From an uncultured Collinsella sp. (GTDB lineage: Bacteria; Actinomycetota; Coriobacteriia; Coriobacteriales; Coriobacteriaceae): a stretch of DNA of 18,528 bases. Each line of letters starts with the position of its first letter. Position 1 is the first letter of the stretch. Below the pieces are notes generated by a model. That model was not told the DNA's origin. It searched no databases and saw only the letters and a list, made by a program, of their open reading frames with translations. Location of the stretch: the NCBI GenBank assembly GCA_900555515.1, contig USLO01000015.1:1-18528 (forward strand), read 5' to 3'. Below, in pieces: positions 7,050 through 15,753 of the stretch. A program made the position numbers and the translations under genes.

Positions 7050-7147
7050 CTAGAGATAAAAAACTCCACTTCTAGGTAACAATTCCAAACCGCGCAAGGC
7101 CGCGTGCGGGGACGGATTGAGCAAGCGGCCAGAATGAGGAGGACATC

Positions 7148-8491
7148 ATGTCCAAGAAGAACTATGCCGTGACCATTGCCGGCGGTGGCTCCACCTTTAC
7201 TCCGGGCATCGCCCTGATGCTGCTTGAGGAGCGCGATCGCTTCCCGGTCAACAAGGTGACCTTCTATGACAACAACGCCGAGCGCCAGGAGATCGTTGCC
7301 AAGGCCTGCGAGATCTACTTCCACGAGAACGCTCCCGAGGTTGAGTTCAACTACACCACCGACCCCGAGACCGCATTCACCGGGACCGACTTCGTGCTTG
7401 CTCACATTCGCGTTGGCCTGTACGCTATGCGCGAGCTCGACGAGAAGATTCCTCTCAAGTACGGCTGCGTTGGTCAGGAGACCTGTGGTGCCGGCGGTAT
7501 CGCCTACGGCATGCGCTCCATCGGTGGTGTCATCGAGATCCTGGACTACATGGAGAAGTACAGCCCCAACGCCTGGATGCTCAACTACTCCAACCCCGCG
7601 GCCATCGTCGCCGAGGCCTGCCGCGTGCTGCGCCCCAACAGCCGCATCATCAACATCTGCGACATGCCGATCGACCTCATGGATAAGATGAGCCGTATGT
7701 GCGGCATCAAGGATCGTCGCGAGCTGCAGTATAGCTACTACGGCCTCAACCACTTTGGTTGGTGGAGCAAGATCTACGACAAGGATGGCAACGACCTCAT
7801 GCCGCAGATTAAGGAGCACATGGCTAAGAACGGCTACCTGGACGGCATCGAGCACGAGGCCGGTAAGGAGCAGCATGTCGAGGAGAGCTGGATTCACACC
7901 TTCGGCAAGGCCAAGGATGTCTATGCTGTCGATCCCGAGACGATTCCCAACACCTACCTCAAGTACTACCTGTACCCGGACTATGTTGTCGAGACGTCTG
8001 ACCCCAACTACACTCGCGCCAATGAGGTTATGGACGGCCGCGAGAAGAAGGTCTTTGGCGCTTGCCGCGACATCATCGCCAAGGGTACTGCCAAGGACGG
8101 CGGCTTTGAGCCCGACGTACACGCCAACTACATCGTCGACCTTGCCTGCGCGCTGGCCGAGAACACGCTCGAGCGCTTCCTGCTGATTGTCCCCAACGAT
8201 GGTGCTGTGCCCAACTTCGACCCGACGGCCATGGTCGAGGTGCCTTGCATCGTTGGCTCCAACGGCTTTGAGAAGATCTGCCAGGGCCCGATCCCGCAGT
8301 TCCAGAAGGGCCTGATGGAGCAGCAGGTTTCCGTCGAGAAGCTCGTTGTCCAGGCTTGGGTCGAGGGCAGCTATCAGAAGCTCTGGCAGGCGCTCACGCT
8401 CTCCAAGACCATTCCTTCGGCAAGCGTTGCCAAGCAGATTCTGGACGAGCTCATCGAGGCCAACAAGGATTTCTGGCCTGAGCTTAAGTAA
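7148..8491 (+). CDS. GH4 family 6-phospho-alpha-glucosidase
   Basis: 447 residues. GH4 enzymes cleave phosphorylated alpha-glucosides using NAD+ and Mn2+, giving glucose 6-phosphate. The NAD loop is IAGGGSTFTPG (10-20). C171-D172 in NICDMP and H202 in GLNHFGWW fall at the positions of the metal ligands and catalytic aspartate known in the GlvA and AglA proteins. The CDMP signature marks alpha-glucosidases; alpha-galactosidases of the family (CHSV) differ. Start at ATG 7148 with AGGAGG five bases upstream. It follows the IIBC permease by 155 bp with an intervening hairpin, forming one catabolic operon. The exact disaccharide is open; maltose 6-phosphate or phosphorylated sucrose isomers are the known substrates of the family. 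Confidence 0.95.
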   Translation: MSKKNYAVTIAGGGSTFTPGIALMLLEERDRFPVNKVTFYDNNAERQEIVAKACEIYFHENAPEVEFNYTTDPETAFTGTDFVLAHIRVGLYAMRELDEKIPLKYGCVGQETCGAGGIAYGMRSIGGVIEILDYMEKYSPNAWMLNYSNPAAIVAEACRVLRPNSRIINICDMPIDLMDKMSRMCGIKDRRELQYSYYGLNHFGWWSKIYDKDGNDLMPQIKEHMAKNGYLDGIEHEAGKEQHVEESWIHTFGKAKDVYAVDPETIPNTYLKYYLYPDYVVETSDPNYTRANEVMDGREKKVFGACRDIIAKGTAKDGGFEPDVHANYIVDLACALAENTLERFLLIVPNDGAVPNFDPTAMVEVPCIVGSNGFEKICQGPIPQFQKGLMEQQVSVEKLVVQAWVEGSYQKLWQALTLSKTIPSASVAKQILDELIEANKDFWPELK

Positions 8492-8531
8492 GGACTGCTG
8501 TCTCGAACCCTCACGCATCTCTGCTTCATTT

Positions 8532-8575
8532 GCGCCGCCGTGGTGTCCGGATTCGCCCGGATGCTGCGGCGGCGC
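8532..8575 (+). terminator. 19-bp RNA stem-loop after the glycosidase operon
   Basis: Bases 8532-8550 pair with 8557-8575 over 19 bp with a 6-base loop; four of the pairs are G-U wobbles that hold only in the + strand transcript. No T-run follows, so termination would need another aid. The sequence TATACT at 8576-8581 just after it could be the -10 box for the next gene, though no good -35 is seen. Terminator or mRNA-stabilising structure is the best guess. Confidence 0.55.
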
Positions 8576-8618
8576 TATACTTATGAAGTTTGAAGTACCT
8601 GTACCAAAAGGAGCTGTC

Positions 8619-9695
<1,077 letters not shown>

Positions 9696-9706
9696 GGACC
9701 ACGCAT

Positions 9707-10090
9707 ATGTTTAAATATGGCAAAAAAGCCGGCTACATGGGTATTGCGCTGCTCGTACTTGCGGTGATTCCGCTGGTGGTTGCAGCGTGTGTTATCCCCA
9801 ACATTGGCCCCGAGGTGGCAACGAAGTTTAACGCAGCCGGCGAGGTGACGCGCTGGGGTAAGAGCTACGAGCTGCTGGCACTGCCGGTGCTCAACCTACT
9901 GCTGAGCGTGGCGACGTACTTTACGGCGGGACGCCAGGCTAAAAACAATGATGACTCCGCCGCCATGGCGCGCATCGTGTGCGAGCGCTACCTGCGCAAC
10001 GGTTGTATCACGGGTGTGTTCCTCAACGTGATCAACGTTTACTTTATGTACTCGGCGATTACCGGAACGGGCTTTGGCTTTGGTTTCTAG
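9707..10090 (+). CDS. Small DUF1648 membrane protein
   Basis: 127 residues with three likely membrane segments, about 10-32, 54-73 and 98-118. The region IPNIGPEVATKFNAAGEVTRWGKS (30-53) matches the DUF1648 family, found also at the N-terminus of the SdpI immunity proteins. It lacks the remaining SdpI membrane region. Start ATG 9707 with AAGGA eight bases before, only 11 bp after ychF. Ends in a glycine-phenylalanine tail. Role unknown. Confidence 0.8.
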   Translation: MFKYGKKAGYMGIALLVLAVIPLVVAACVIPNIGPEVATKFNAAGEVTRWGKSYELLALPVLNLLLSVATYFTAGRQAKNNDDSAAMARIVCERYLRNGCITGVFLNVINVYFMYSAITGTGFGFGF

Positions 10091-10099
10091 CTTGTCCTT

Positions 10100-10489
10100 T
10101 TAGGCAACGAGTCTGCAAGCATATTCGATGGCTGCTGCGAGGCCGCCGCTCGATCGTGGTTTAAAGACCATGTCGGCGGCGGCCTCGTTTTCGTATCCGG
10201 CGCCGCGAAGGGCAAGTGCGATACCGGCTTCTAAAAGGAGCGGCAGGCCACGTTGGCTGGTTGCGATTACGGCAGCCTGATTGAGTGAGCAGCTGTGCGC
10301 TTGGCATCGGATGGCAAGTTCACCTTGCGCCGGGCAAGGGACCAGAACGGCGGCGACGCGACTTGATAGTAATGCAAATGCTGTGCGCTCATCGGGCGAA
10401 AGGCATTCTGCTTCAACGACGACGAGCTTGGGCGGTGCGCTGTTTTTGCGAAGCGTGGCTCGGTACATGCGGACCGAAGAACCCGACAT
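10100..10489 (-). CDS. Unrecognised 129-residue protein, divergent from an XRE regulator
   Basis: I chose ATG at 10489 because AGGAG lies seven bases upstream on the minus strand; an upstream in-frame start at 10513 would sit inside the palindrome. The protein (MSGSSVRMYRATLRKN at the start) has alternating hydrophobic stretches LVVVEAE, AAVLVPC and AAVIATS that suggest a small alpha/beta fold, with an alanine-rich C-terminal half; no signal peptide or known catalytic motif is seen. It shares a 24-bp palindromic control site with the neighbouring XRE gene, so the two probably form a regulated pair. Function not recognised; a toxin-antitoxin-like pair is a guess only. Confidence 0.6.
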   Translation of the reverse strand: MSGSSVRMYRATLRKNSAPPKLVVVEAECLSPDERTAFALLSSRVAAVLVPCPAQGELAIRCQAHSCSLNQAAVIATSQRGLPLLLEAGIALALRGAGYENEAAADMVFKPRSSGGLAAAIEYACRLVA

Positions 10490-10512
10490 AGAAAACTCCT
10501 GTGTATTCGGCA

Positions 10513-10536
10513 AAACGTAAACTATAGTTTACGTTT
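10513..10536. promoter_or_regulatory. 24-bp perfect palindrome, divergent operator/promoter
   Basis: The half-site AAACGTAAACTA is followed by its exact reverse complement, giving perfect symmetry over 24 bp centred at 10524/10525. TATAGT occurs at 10523-10528 and, by symmetry, on the other strand, so it could serve as the -10 of both divergent genes. The likely binder is the XRE protein encoded 30 bp downstream. The -35 boxes are poor on both sides. Confidence 0.75.
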
Positions 10537-10565
10537 ATGTTCGGCTCCATTTCAAACTCGGCTGC

Positions 10566-10784
10566 ATGGACGAACGTGCGAAACAGATTCTTGGCAGGCG
10601 GGTCGAAGAGACACGCAGAGACCTTGGTATCTCCAAGGTTGATTTTTGTGTGGCGACAGGAATCAGCCGACCCTACCTCGACCGAATCGAAGGTGGGACG
10701 GCAAATTTCACGCTCAGGGTTCTATTTAAGATCGCGCCCGCACTCGGCATGACGGTGTCAGAGCTTCTCGAGGGTATCGAATAG
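10566..10784 (+). CDS. Small XRE/Cro-type helix-turn-helix regulator
   Basis: 72 residues, essentially only an HTH domain: LGISKVDFCVATGISRPYLDRIEGG (20-44) contains the recognition helix, and LRVLFKIAPALGMTVSELLEGIE completes the five-helix fold. No sensor domain. No clear Shine-Dalgarno precedes ATG 10566, so translation may be weak. It is divergent from the 129-residue gene and the 24-bp palindrome lies between, which suggests it represses itself and its neighbour. Confidence 0.85.
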   Translation: MDERAKQILGRRVEETRRDLGISKVDFCVATGISRPYLDRIEGGTANFTLRVLFKIAPALGMTVSELLEGIE

Positions 10785-10819
10785 GGCGTTCCCCGCTGCT
10801 AATTGACGCTCTTTGGGCG

Positions 10820-10861
10820 GGTCCCCCTGGTTGCGATGTGCAAAATCGCGAGTATTCAGCA
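10820..10861 (-). pseudogene. Decayed inverted copy of the EYSxFCT small-peptide motif
   Basis: On the minus strand this reads EYSRFCTSQPGGP in the same frame as EYSDFCTARGGP of the small ORF at 10939-11076. GAATACTC, GATTTT-GCAC and AGGGGGACC are shared, and the difference in length (42 against 39 bases) is one codon. An in-frame TGA stands four codons upstream with no start codon between, so this copy cannot be expressed as a full peptide. Confidence 0.4.
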
Positions 10862-10906
10862 CCTGTTCAGCCGTAGATGGTAGCTCGAGCGGCTGGCTTT
10901 GCCTTT

Positions 10907-10935
10907 TTGACAGTAGTTAATCCACACGCTAAATA
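10907..10935 (+). promoter_or_regulatory. Promoter-like sequence before the 45-codon ORF
   Basis: Consensus TTGACA (10907-10912), 17-base spacer, TAAATA (10930-10935). The -10 is a weak match. The ATG of the small ORF is only four bases after it, so any translation would have to be leaderless or nearly so. Confidence 0.4.
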
Positions 10936-10938
10936 AAA

Positions 10939-11076
10939 ATGTGGAATAAATATTTACCAGACGGCTTCTTCGCCCTAAAAGTTCGTCTAACAATCGGCCG
11001 ATTCTATGCCTCCGGCGGAGAAATTGCAGAATACTCCGATTTTTGCACGGCCCGAGGGGGACCACCTGTCGTTTGA
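10939..11076 (+). CDS. Possible 45-residue peptide with EYSDFCTARGGPP C-terminus
   Basis: ATG 10939 to TGA 11074-11076 encodes 45 residues beginning MWNKYLPDGFF and ending EIAEYSDFCTARGGPPVV. The C-terminal motif recurs on the other strand at 10820-10861 with mostly codon-respecting differences. A TTGACA promoter-like element lies just upstream but there is no Shine-Dalgarno. I recognise no domain. It may be a real small protein, or part of an intergenic repeat element of this lineage that happens to be open. Confidence 0.3.
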   Translation: MWNKYLPDGFFALKVRLTIGRFYASGGEIAEYSDFCTARGGPPVV

Positions 11077-11105
11077 GGCTGCGATAAGTGGAACTGCCTT
11101 AGGGA

Positions 11106-12119
11106 TTACGCCATCGGGATGCGGTCGTGGTTGACTTGGCTGTAGAACAGGCGCTGGATCTCGGCGGCATCGCGTGACTGGCCGAGTGCCCACATGGTCT
11201 TGGCCACGAGCGTCTCGGTGGTCATATCGTCGCCGCGCAGAATACCCGGGTGATCGGCGTAAGCACGGCCGACCTCATAAACGCCCAGATCGAGGCCCTC
11301 TTCGGGGACCTGCGTGGTCATAACGACAGTGCGGCCCGAATCGACCCAGCGGAAAATAGCCTCTTGGAACGACTCGCCCGACTCACCAAACTCGGGGATA
11401 CCGCCAATGCCAAAGGTCTCAAGGATTACAGCATCGTAGCTATCGGCAAGGGCGTCGAGGATGCCCGGGTTTACGCCGGGCGTAAGTTTGAGTACAAATA
11501 CGCGCGGATCGATGCTGTCGTAGAAACGCACCGGGTTTTCGCCCTGATGCGTGCCGTGAAGCCCATTGCGCACGATGCGGTCGTTGCGGATATAGGCAAT
11601 GGGCGGATAGTTGACGCTAATGAACGCGTTAAAGCTCATGGTGCGCTGCTTGCGGGCGCGCGTACCGGCAATGGCGACGCCGCCAAACACGATCGAGACG
11701 TCGTGCGAATGCTCATCGAGCGCATAGAGCAGGCTCTGGTACAGATTGAGCTTGGCGTCGGTAAAGGGGTTGCCCATGGGCTTTTGCGAGCCGGTGAGCA
11801 CGATGGGCTTGAGGCTGTCTTGAATCAGGTAGGAAAGCGCTGCTGCGGTGTAGCTCATGGTGTCGGTGCCGTGCAGAATCACGAAGCCGTCGTGATCGGC
11901 ATAACCCTCGACGATGACATCGCGGATGCGCATCCAGTCGCTCGGGCGCATATTGGTGCTGTCGATGTTCATGGGTTGCACGACGTCAAGCTCGCAGAGG
12001 CCCGAGATCTCGGGGACGCTCTGGGCGAGCTCCTCACCGGTTAGGGCGGGGGAGAGGCCGTTGCCGTCCTCGGTCGATGCGATGGTGCCGCCCGTGGCGA
12101 TGAGAAGGATGCGCTTCAT
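11106..12119 (-). CDS. ansA: Cytosolic type I L-asparaginase
   Basis: 337 residues from ATG 12119 (MKRILLIATGGTIAS), with AGGA nine bases upstream; an extension to 12191 is unlike family starts. It hydrolyses asparagine to aspartate and ammonia. Conserved sites: catalytic T12 in TGGTIAS, S54 in the substrate loop NIDSTNM, T85-D86 in ILHGTDTMSYTA, and the TGSQKP motif with the catalytic lysine. No signal peptide, which fits the cytosolic AnsA type; a periplasmic type II enzyme is unlikely. It is divergent from guaA across a 270-bp control region. Confidence 0.93.
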   Translation of the reverse strand: MKRILLIATGGTIASTEDGNGLSPALTGEELAQSVPEISGLCELDVVQPMNIDSTNMRPSDWMRIRDVIVEGYADHDGFVILHGTDTMSYTAAALSYLIQDSLKPIVLTGSQKPMGNPFTDAKLNLYQSLLYALDEHSHDVSIVFGGVAIAGTRARKQRTMSFNAFISVNYPPIAYIRNDRIVRNGLHGTHQGENPVRFYDSIDPRVFVLKLTPGVNPGILDALADSYDAVILETFGIGGIPEFGESGESFQEAIFRWVDSGRTVVMTTQVPEEGLDLGVYEVGRAYADHPGILRGDDMTTETLVAKTMWALGQSRDAAEIQRLFYSQVNHDRIPMA

Positions 12120-12170
12120 GCTGGTATTCCTATCGTATTTGCCGCCGCAGAGGCGGAGTCGTTCGGCAGT

Positions 12171-12198
12171 ATTGTGGCACAGGGCGTCCAATGTTCAA
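12171..12198 (-). promoter_or_regulatory. Promoter of the asparaginase gene
   Basis: Minus strand TTGAAC (complement of 12193-12198), 16-base spacer, CACAAT (complement of 12171-12176). It would give a leader of about 45 bases. The repeat CAAACGT...ACGTTTG (12196-12202, 12218-12224) with an inner TACA/TGTA match overlaps the -35 and could be an operator. Confidence 0.4.
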
Positions 12199-12386
12199 AC
12201 GTATTACATCATCTGTAACGTTTGGTAACACTTCAATTGCCGTCAAATAGGGGCCCTGGTCGTGCGTTTGCCGTGCGCTGATGGCTGCGAGGGACGAGAA
12301 ACCCCATATAACGTGTACACTATGGAGGTTATTTTCGTTCATTCACGCGGGTGGGCACTGGCTCCCCGCCAACAAGAGGGGGAACC

Positions 12387-13985
12387 ATGGATCAAAAGGC
12401 TTCCGCAAAGGTCCTCGTACTCGACTTTGGTGCGCAGTACGGTCAGCTCATTGCCCGTCGCGTCCGCGACCTCAACGTGTATTCCGAGATTGTCCCCTGT
12501 GACATCTCGGCCGACGAGATTCGCGAGATGAACGCCTCTGCGCTCATCCTTTCCGGCGGCCCGGCTTCTGTGTATGCCGAGGACGCTCCGTCCATCGATC
12601 CTGCCATCTTTGACCTGGGCCTTCCCGTCCTGGGCTTTTGCTACGGCCATCAGATCACGGCCGTGACGCTCGGCGGCAAGGTCGGCCACTCCGAGGTGGG
12701 CGAGTACGGCCGCGCCACCATCACGCGCACGGCCGGCGCCAAGCTCTTTAACTCCACGCCCATGGAGCAGACCGTGTGGATGAGCCACCGCGACGCCGTG
12801 TCCGAGGTGCCCGAGGGCTTTACCGTTACCGCCAGCACCGACGTGTGCCCGGTTGCCGCCATGGAGTGCGTCGAGCGCAAGATCTTCACCACGCAGTTCC
12901 ACCCCGAGGTCAAGCACTCCGAGTACGGTCAGCAGCTGCTGAGCAACTTCCTGTTTGAGATCTGCGGCCTGGAGCCCAACTGGAGCATGGACAACCTGGT
13001 CGAGACCATGACGGCCGAGTTCCGCGAGAAGGTCGGCGACGACCGCGTGATTCTGGCCCTGTCCGGTGGCGTCGACTCTTCCGTCGTGGCTGCACTGGGC
13101 GCCCGTGCCGTGGGCAAGCAGATGACCTGCGTGTTCATCAACCACGGCCTGCTGCGCAAGGGCGAGCCCGAGCAGGTGGAGGAGGTCTTCACCAAGCAGT
13201 TTGACGTCGACTTTATCCATGTCCACGCCGAGGACCGTTATGCCGAGCTTCTGGCCGGCGTGACCGAGCCCGAGGAGAAGCGCCGCATCATCGGTACGCA
13301 GTTCTGGAAAGAGTTCTTCGCCGTGGCGCAGCAGCTTGAGACCGACGGCAAGCCGGTCAAGTACCTGGCTCAGGGCACCATCTACCCCGACATCATCGAG
13401 TCCGGCGCTCGCAAGACGGGCGGCAAGACGGCCACTATCAAGAGCCATCACAACCTGATCCCGTTCCCCGAGGGCGTACACTTCGACCTCATTGAGCCGC
13501 TCGATCACTTCTTTAAGGACGAGGTCCGCGCGCTTGGTCTGGCGCTGGGCCTGCCGGGTCACATCGTGTTCCGTCAGCCCTTCCCGGGCCCGGGTCTTGC
13601 CATCCGTATCATCGGCGCGGTCGACAAGGAGAAGCTCGAGATCCTCAAGAACGCCGACGCTATCGTGCGCGAGGAGCTCGACGCCTACAACCAGCGTCTG
13701 TTTGAGCAGACCGGCGAGCGCAACTCCGAGCACAGCTGCTGGCAGTATTTCGCGGTCCTGCCTGACATCAAGTCCGTTGGCGTTATGGGCGACGAGCGCA
13801 CCTACCAGCGCCCGATCATCCTGCGTGCCGTCGAGTCCAGCGATGCCATGACCGCCGACTGGGCCAAACTGCCTTACGACGTCCTGGCCCGCATCTCCGG
13901 CCGCATCGTTGCCGAGGTCCCCGGCGCCAACCGCGTGTGCTACGACATCACGTCCAAGCCGCCCGCGACGATTGAGTGGGAGTAG
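12387..13985 (+). CDS. guaA: GMP synthase (glutamine-hydrolysing)
   Basis: 532 residues from ATG 12387, preceded by AGAGGGGGA; a GTG at 12351 lacks family similarity. It converts XMP to GMP using glutamine and ATP. The class I amidotransferase domain has nucleophile C85 in GFCYGHQ, with H172 and E174 in FHPEVKHS. The ATP pyrophosphatase P-loop is LSGGVDSS (225-232). The C-terminal dimerisation domain contains GDERTYQRPIILRAVES and ends RVCYDITSKPPATIEWE. Codon use is strongly biased to C/G-ending codons, as for a highly expressed core gene, in contrast to the genes right of it. No purine riboswitch is evident in the leader. Confidence 0.98.
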   Translation: MDQKASAKVLVLDFGAQYGQLIARRVRDLNVYSEIVPCDISADEIREMNASALILSGGPASVYAEDAPSIDPAIFDLGLPVLGFCYGHQITAVTLGGKVGHSEVGEYGRATITRTAGAKLFNSTPMEQTVWMSHRDAVSEVPEGFTVTASTDVCPVAAMECVERKIFTTQFHPEVKHSEYGQQLLSNFLFEICGLEPNWSMDNLVETMTAEFREKVGDDRVILALSGGVDSSVVAALGARAVGKQMTCVFINHGLLRKGEPEQVEEVFTKQFDVDFIHVHAEDRYAELLAGVTEPEEKRRIIGTQFWKEFFAVAQQLETDGKPVKYLAQGTIYPDIIESGARKTGGKTATIKSHHNLIPFPEGVHFDLIEPLDHFFKDEVRALGLALGLPGHIVFRQPFPGPGLAIRIIGAVDKEKLEILKNADAIVREELDAYNQRLFEQTGERNSEHSCWQYFAVLPDIKSVGVMGDERTYQRPIILRAVESSDAMTADWAKLPYDVLARISGRIVAEVPGANRVCYDITSKPPATIEWE

Positions 13986-14095
13986 GCCGATAGGGTTCTG
14001 ACCTGCGATTTTGAGTGCCGCACTGTGCCGCTGAGTTTCGTTTCGTACGAGAGTCATGACAAAGCCACCAGCGACGGAGATGAGTAAAAGCGATT

Positions 14096-14134
14096 AAAGA
14101 GCCTCCGTTCCCTGCGTTGGGACGGAGGCTCTTT
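14096..14134 (+). terminator. Strong (likely bidirectional) terminator after guaA
   Basis: AAAGAGCCTCCGTTCC (14096-14111) pairs with GGGACGGAGGCTCTTT (14119-14134), 16 bp with one G-U wobble, 7-base loop, then CTTT. On the minus strand it is followed by T-rich sequence, so it can also end the efflux-ABC-F operon coming from the right. Confidence 0.9.
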
Positions 14135-14190
14135 CTTTGCCGTTTTACTCCCTTGTCTCCGTTCGGGGATTATTTCTTGCTCATTTAGGG

Positions 14191-15660
14191 CTATTCGCGC
14201 TGAAAGATTTTGACTAGCTTGGTGTCCTTTATTTCGTAGACAATGTCTGCGACGTTCTCGACCAGCCTCTTATCGTGGGAGACGAACACTATCGTTCCGG
14301 CATAGGCGCTCATCATCTGCTCGAGGGCTTCGGCGCTCTTGATGTCCAGGTAATTTCCAGGCTCGTCCATGAGCAAGATGTTGTATCTGCCCAGCAGCAT
14401 CTTCGCGAGTAGCAGCTTGATGACTTCGCCTCCCGAGAGAACGCCAACGTCCTTTGTCAGGTCGCGCGGTCCGATTCCCATAGAGGCGAGGATGCCTCGA
14501 ATTTCGGTCATGCTGTACTCGCAACCATCCTGCATGAACGAGATCGCAGACTGACGGGCGTCGAACTTGTAGCCTGTTTGCTCGAAGTAACCGATCTCTG
14601 CCTTGGGAGAGATGTTGATACCGTCGGCGCGTCGAGCGATTGCCTTCAGCAGGCTGGTCTTTCCTGTACCGTTGCCACCGGTGATGGCCACTTTGGCACC
14701 GAGCGGTATCTCGAATTTCGCGTGGTCATAGAGCATGCAGTTGCCGAAGCTCAAGCTGAAATCGTCTGCCGAGATGGGAAATTTACTATGCAGTTCCAGG
14801 GCCTTGCTCTGGCGGAACCGCACGGCGCGAATGCTATCTGGGGCCTCAATCCCTTCGAGCGCTTCGAGGCGCTTCTCCATGTCCTTAGCCGCCTGGTACA
14901 TCCTCTTCTGTTTGGTGCCGGTTGCTTTCTGATGCCCCAATCGACCTGCATACTCGTTGCTTTTTTTCGCAGCCTTCCGCTTGGCGTCGACCTGCCGTGC
15001 TTTTTTCCGTTGTTTTTCGATGGCGGCTTCGAGGCGATCGCGCTCGCGCATCGCCTCTTCGTATCGAGTCGCCTGAGCTTTGCGCTCTTCTTCTTTCTGT
15101 CGCAGATAGTCGGAGTAGTCACCCCAGAATTCGGAAATACCGCCGTCTTTGAGCTCCCAGATCTTGTCTACCACCTGGTCGAGAAAATGACGGTCATGGC
15201 TCACGATGAGCAGAGCCCCATCAAATGCCTTGAGTTGTCCGACGAGAAGGCGGATGCCGTCTTGGTCGAGGTGGCTCGTAGGCTCGTCGGCGAAGATCGC
15301 GCTTGCATGCTGGGAGAGTGCAGAGGCAATCTTGGCGCGTGTTTCCTCCCCGCCGCTCATCGTCTCCTGCGCCACTCCGGCGACGTTGAGACGGGAGAGC
15401 ATCTCACCACTGTCCTGAGCCGCATCAAGGTCGAGTTCATCGAGTTGGCCGATGAGGGCAATGCTGCCGAAGCGCCTGACGTCGGCGTCCGCAATGGTAA
15501 GATTGCCGCTCAGAATTTTAAGCAGGCTGGTTTTGCCTGCGCCATTGTCTCCCACCAAGCCGATGCGATCGTAGGAGTAGATTTCCAACTCTTCGATATC
15601 TAGGATATCGCGGCCGGCATATTCCAAAAAGATGTCTTTAGCTTTGACTATGAGTTCCAT
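14191..15660 (-). CDS. Msr(D)-type ABC-F ribosome protection ATPase
   Basis: 489 residues, the length of Msr(D). Two ATPase domains and no membrane segments: Walker A GDNGAGKTS (37-45), signature MSGGEET (101-107), Walker B AIFADE (121-126), H155 in VSHDRHF; then a charged interdomain linker (about 180-290, KEEERKAQATRYEE); then Walker A GGNGTGKTS (328-336), LSGGE (408-412), Walker B ILLMDE (428-433) and VSHDKR. ABC-F proteins of this subfamily bind the ribosomal E site and dislodge macrolides or related drugs. The start MELIVKAKDI, linker and RFRQSKALELH are as I recall them from Msr(D). It lies 261 bp downstream of the Mef-like gene in one operon. The ribosome binding site AAAGGCGG is moderate. 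Drug range is not deducible. Confidence 0.93.
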   Translation of the reverse strand: MELIVKAKDIFLEYAGRDILDIEELEIYSYDRIGLVGDNGAGKTSLLKILSGNLTIADADVRRFGSIALIGQLDELDLDAAQDSGEMLSRLNVAGVAQETMSGGEETRAKIASALSQHASAIFADEPTSHLDQDGIRLLVGQLKAFDGALLIVSHDRHFLDQVVDKIWELKDGGISEFWGDYSDYLRQKEEERKAQATRYEEAMRERDRLEAAIEKQRKKARQVDAKRKAAKKSNEYAGRLGHQKATGTKQKRMYQAAKDMEKRLEALEGIEAPDSIRAVRFRQSKALELHSKFPISADDFSLSFGNCMLYDHAKFEIPLGAKVAITGGNGTGKTSLLKAIARRADGINISPKAEIGYFEQTGYKFDARQSAISFMQDGCEYSMTEIRGILASMGIGPRDLTKDVGVLSGGEVIKLLLAKMLLGRYNILLMDEPGNYLDIKSAEALEQMMSAYAGTIVFVSHDKRLVENVADIVYEIKDTKLVKIFQRE

Positions 15661-15682
15661 AGGTTGAACCGCCTTTTGTGTA

Positions 15683-15709
15683 TTAGCGTTTTACTGGAAG
15701 CGCAGCCAT
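15683..15709 (-). other. Possible second leader ORF before the ABC-F gene
   Basis: ATG 15709 to TAA 15683-15685 encodes MAALPVKR, ending 22 bases before the ABC-F start codon. It has a basic C-terminal pair but only a poor ribosome binding site, and I see no convincing paired hairpins. Could be chance. Confidence 0.2.
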
Positions 15710-15753
15710 GCCAAAAAAGATTGCTCACGTCGATTTTTCGCCTTTGCCCAATT

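Noticed and set aside
12225..12386. Purine or guanidine riboswitch in the guaA leader
   Set aside because: None of the conserved core sequences I know could be found; only a weak GCGGG/CCCGC pairing is seen.
12339..14057. Very long open frame on the minus strand opposite guaA
   Set aside because: It is the mirror of a GC-rich, strongly codon-biased gene; low-complexity Gly/Ala/Asp/His product, no ribosome binding site, and guaA is certain.
14578..15603. 341-codon open frame opposite the ABC-F gene
   Set aside because: Antisense shadow of a gene with two complete sets of ABC motifs.
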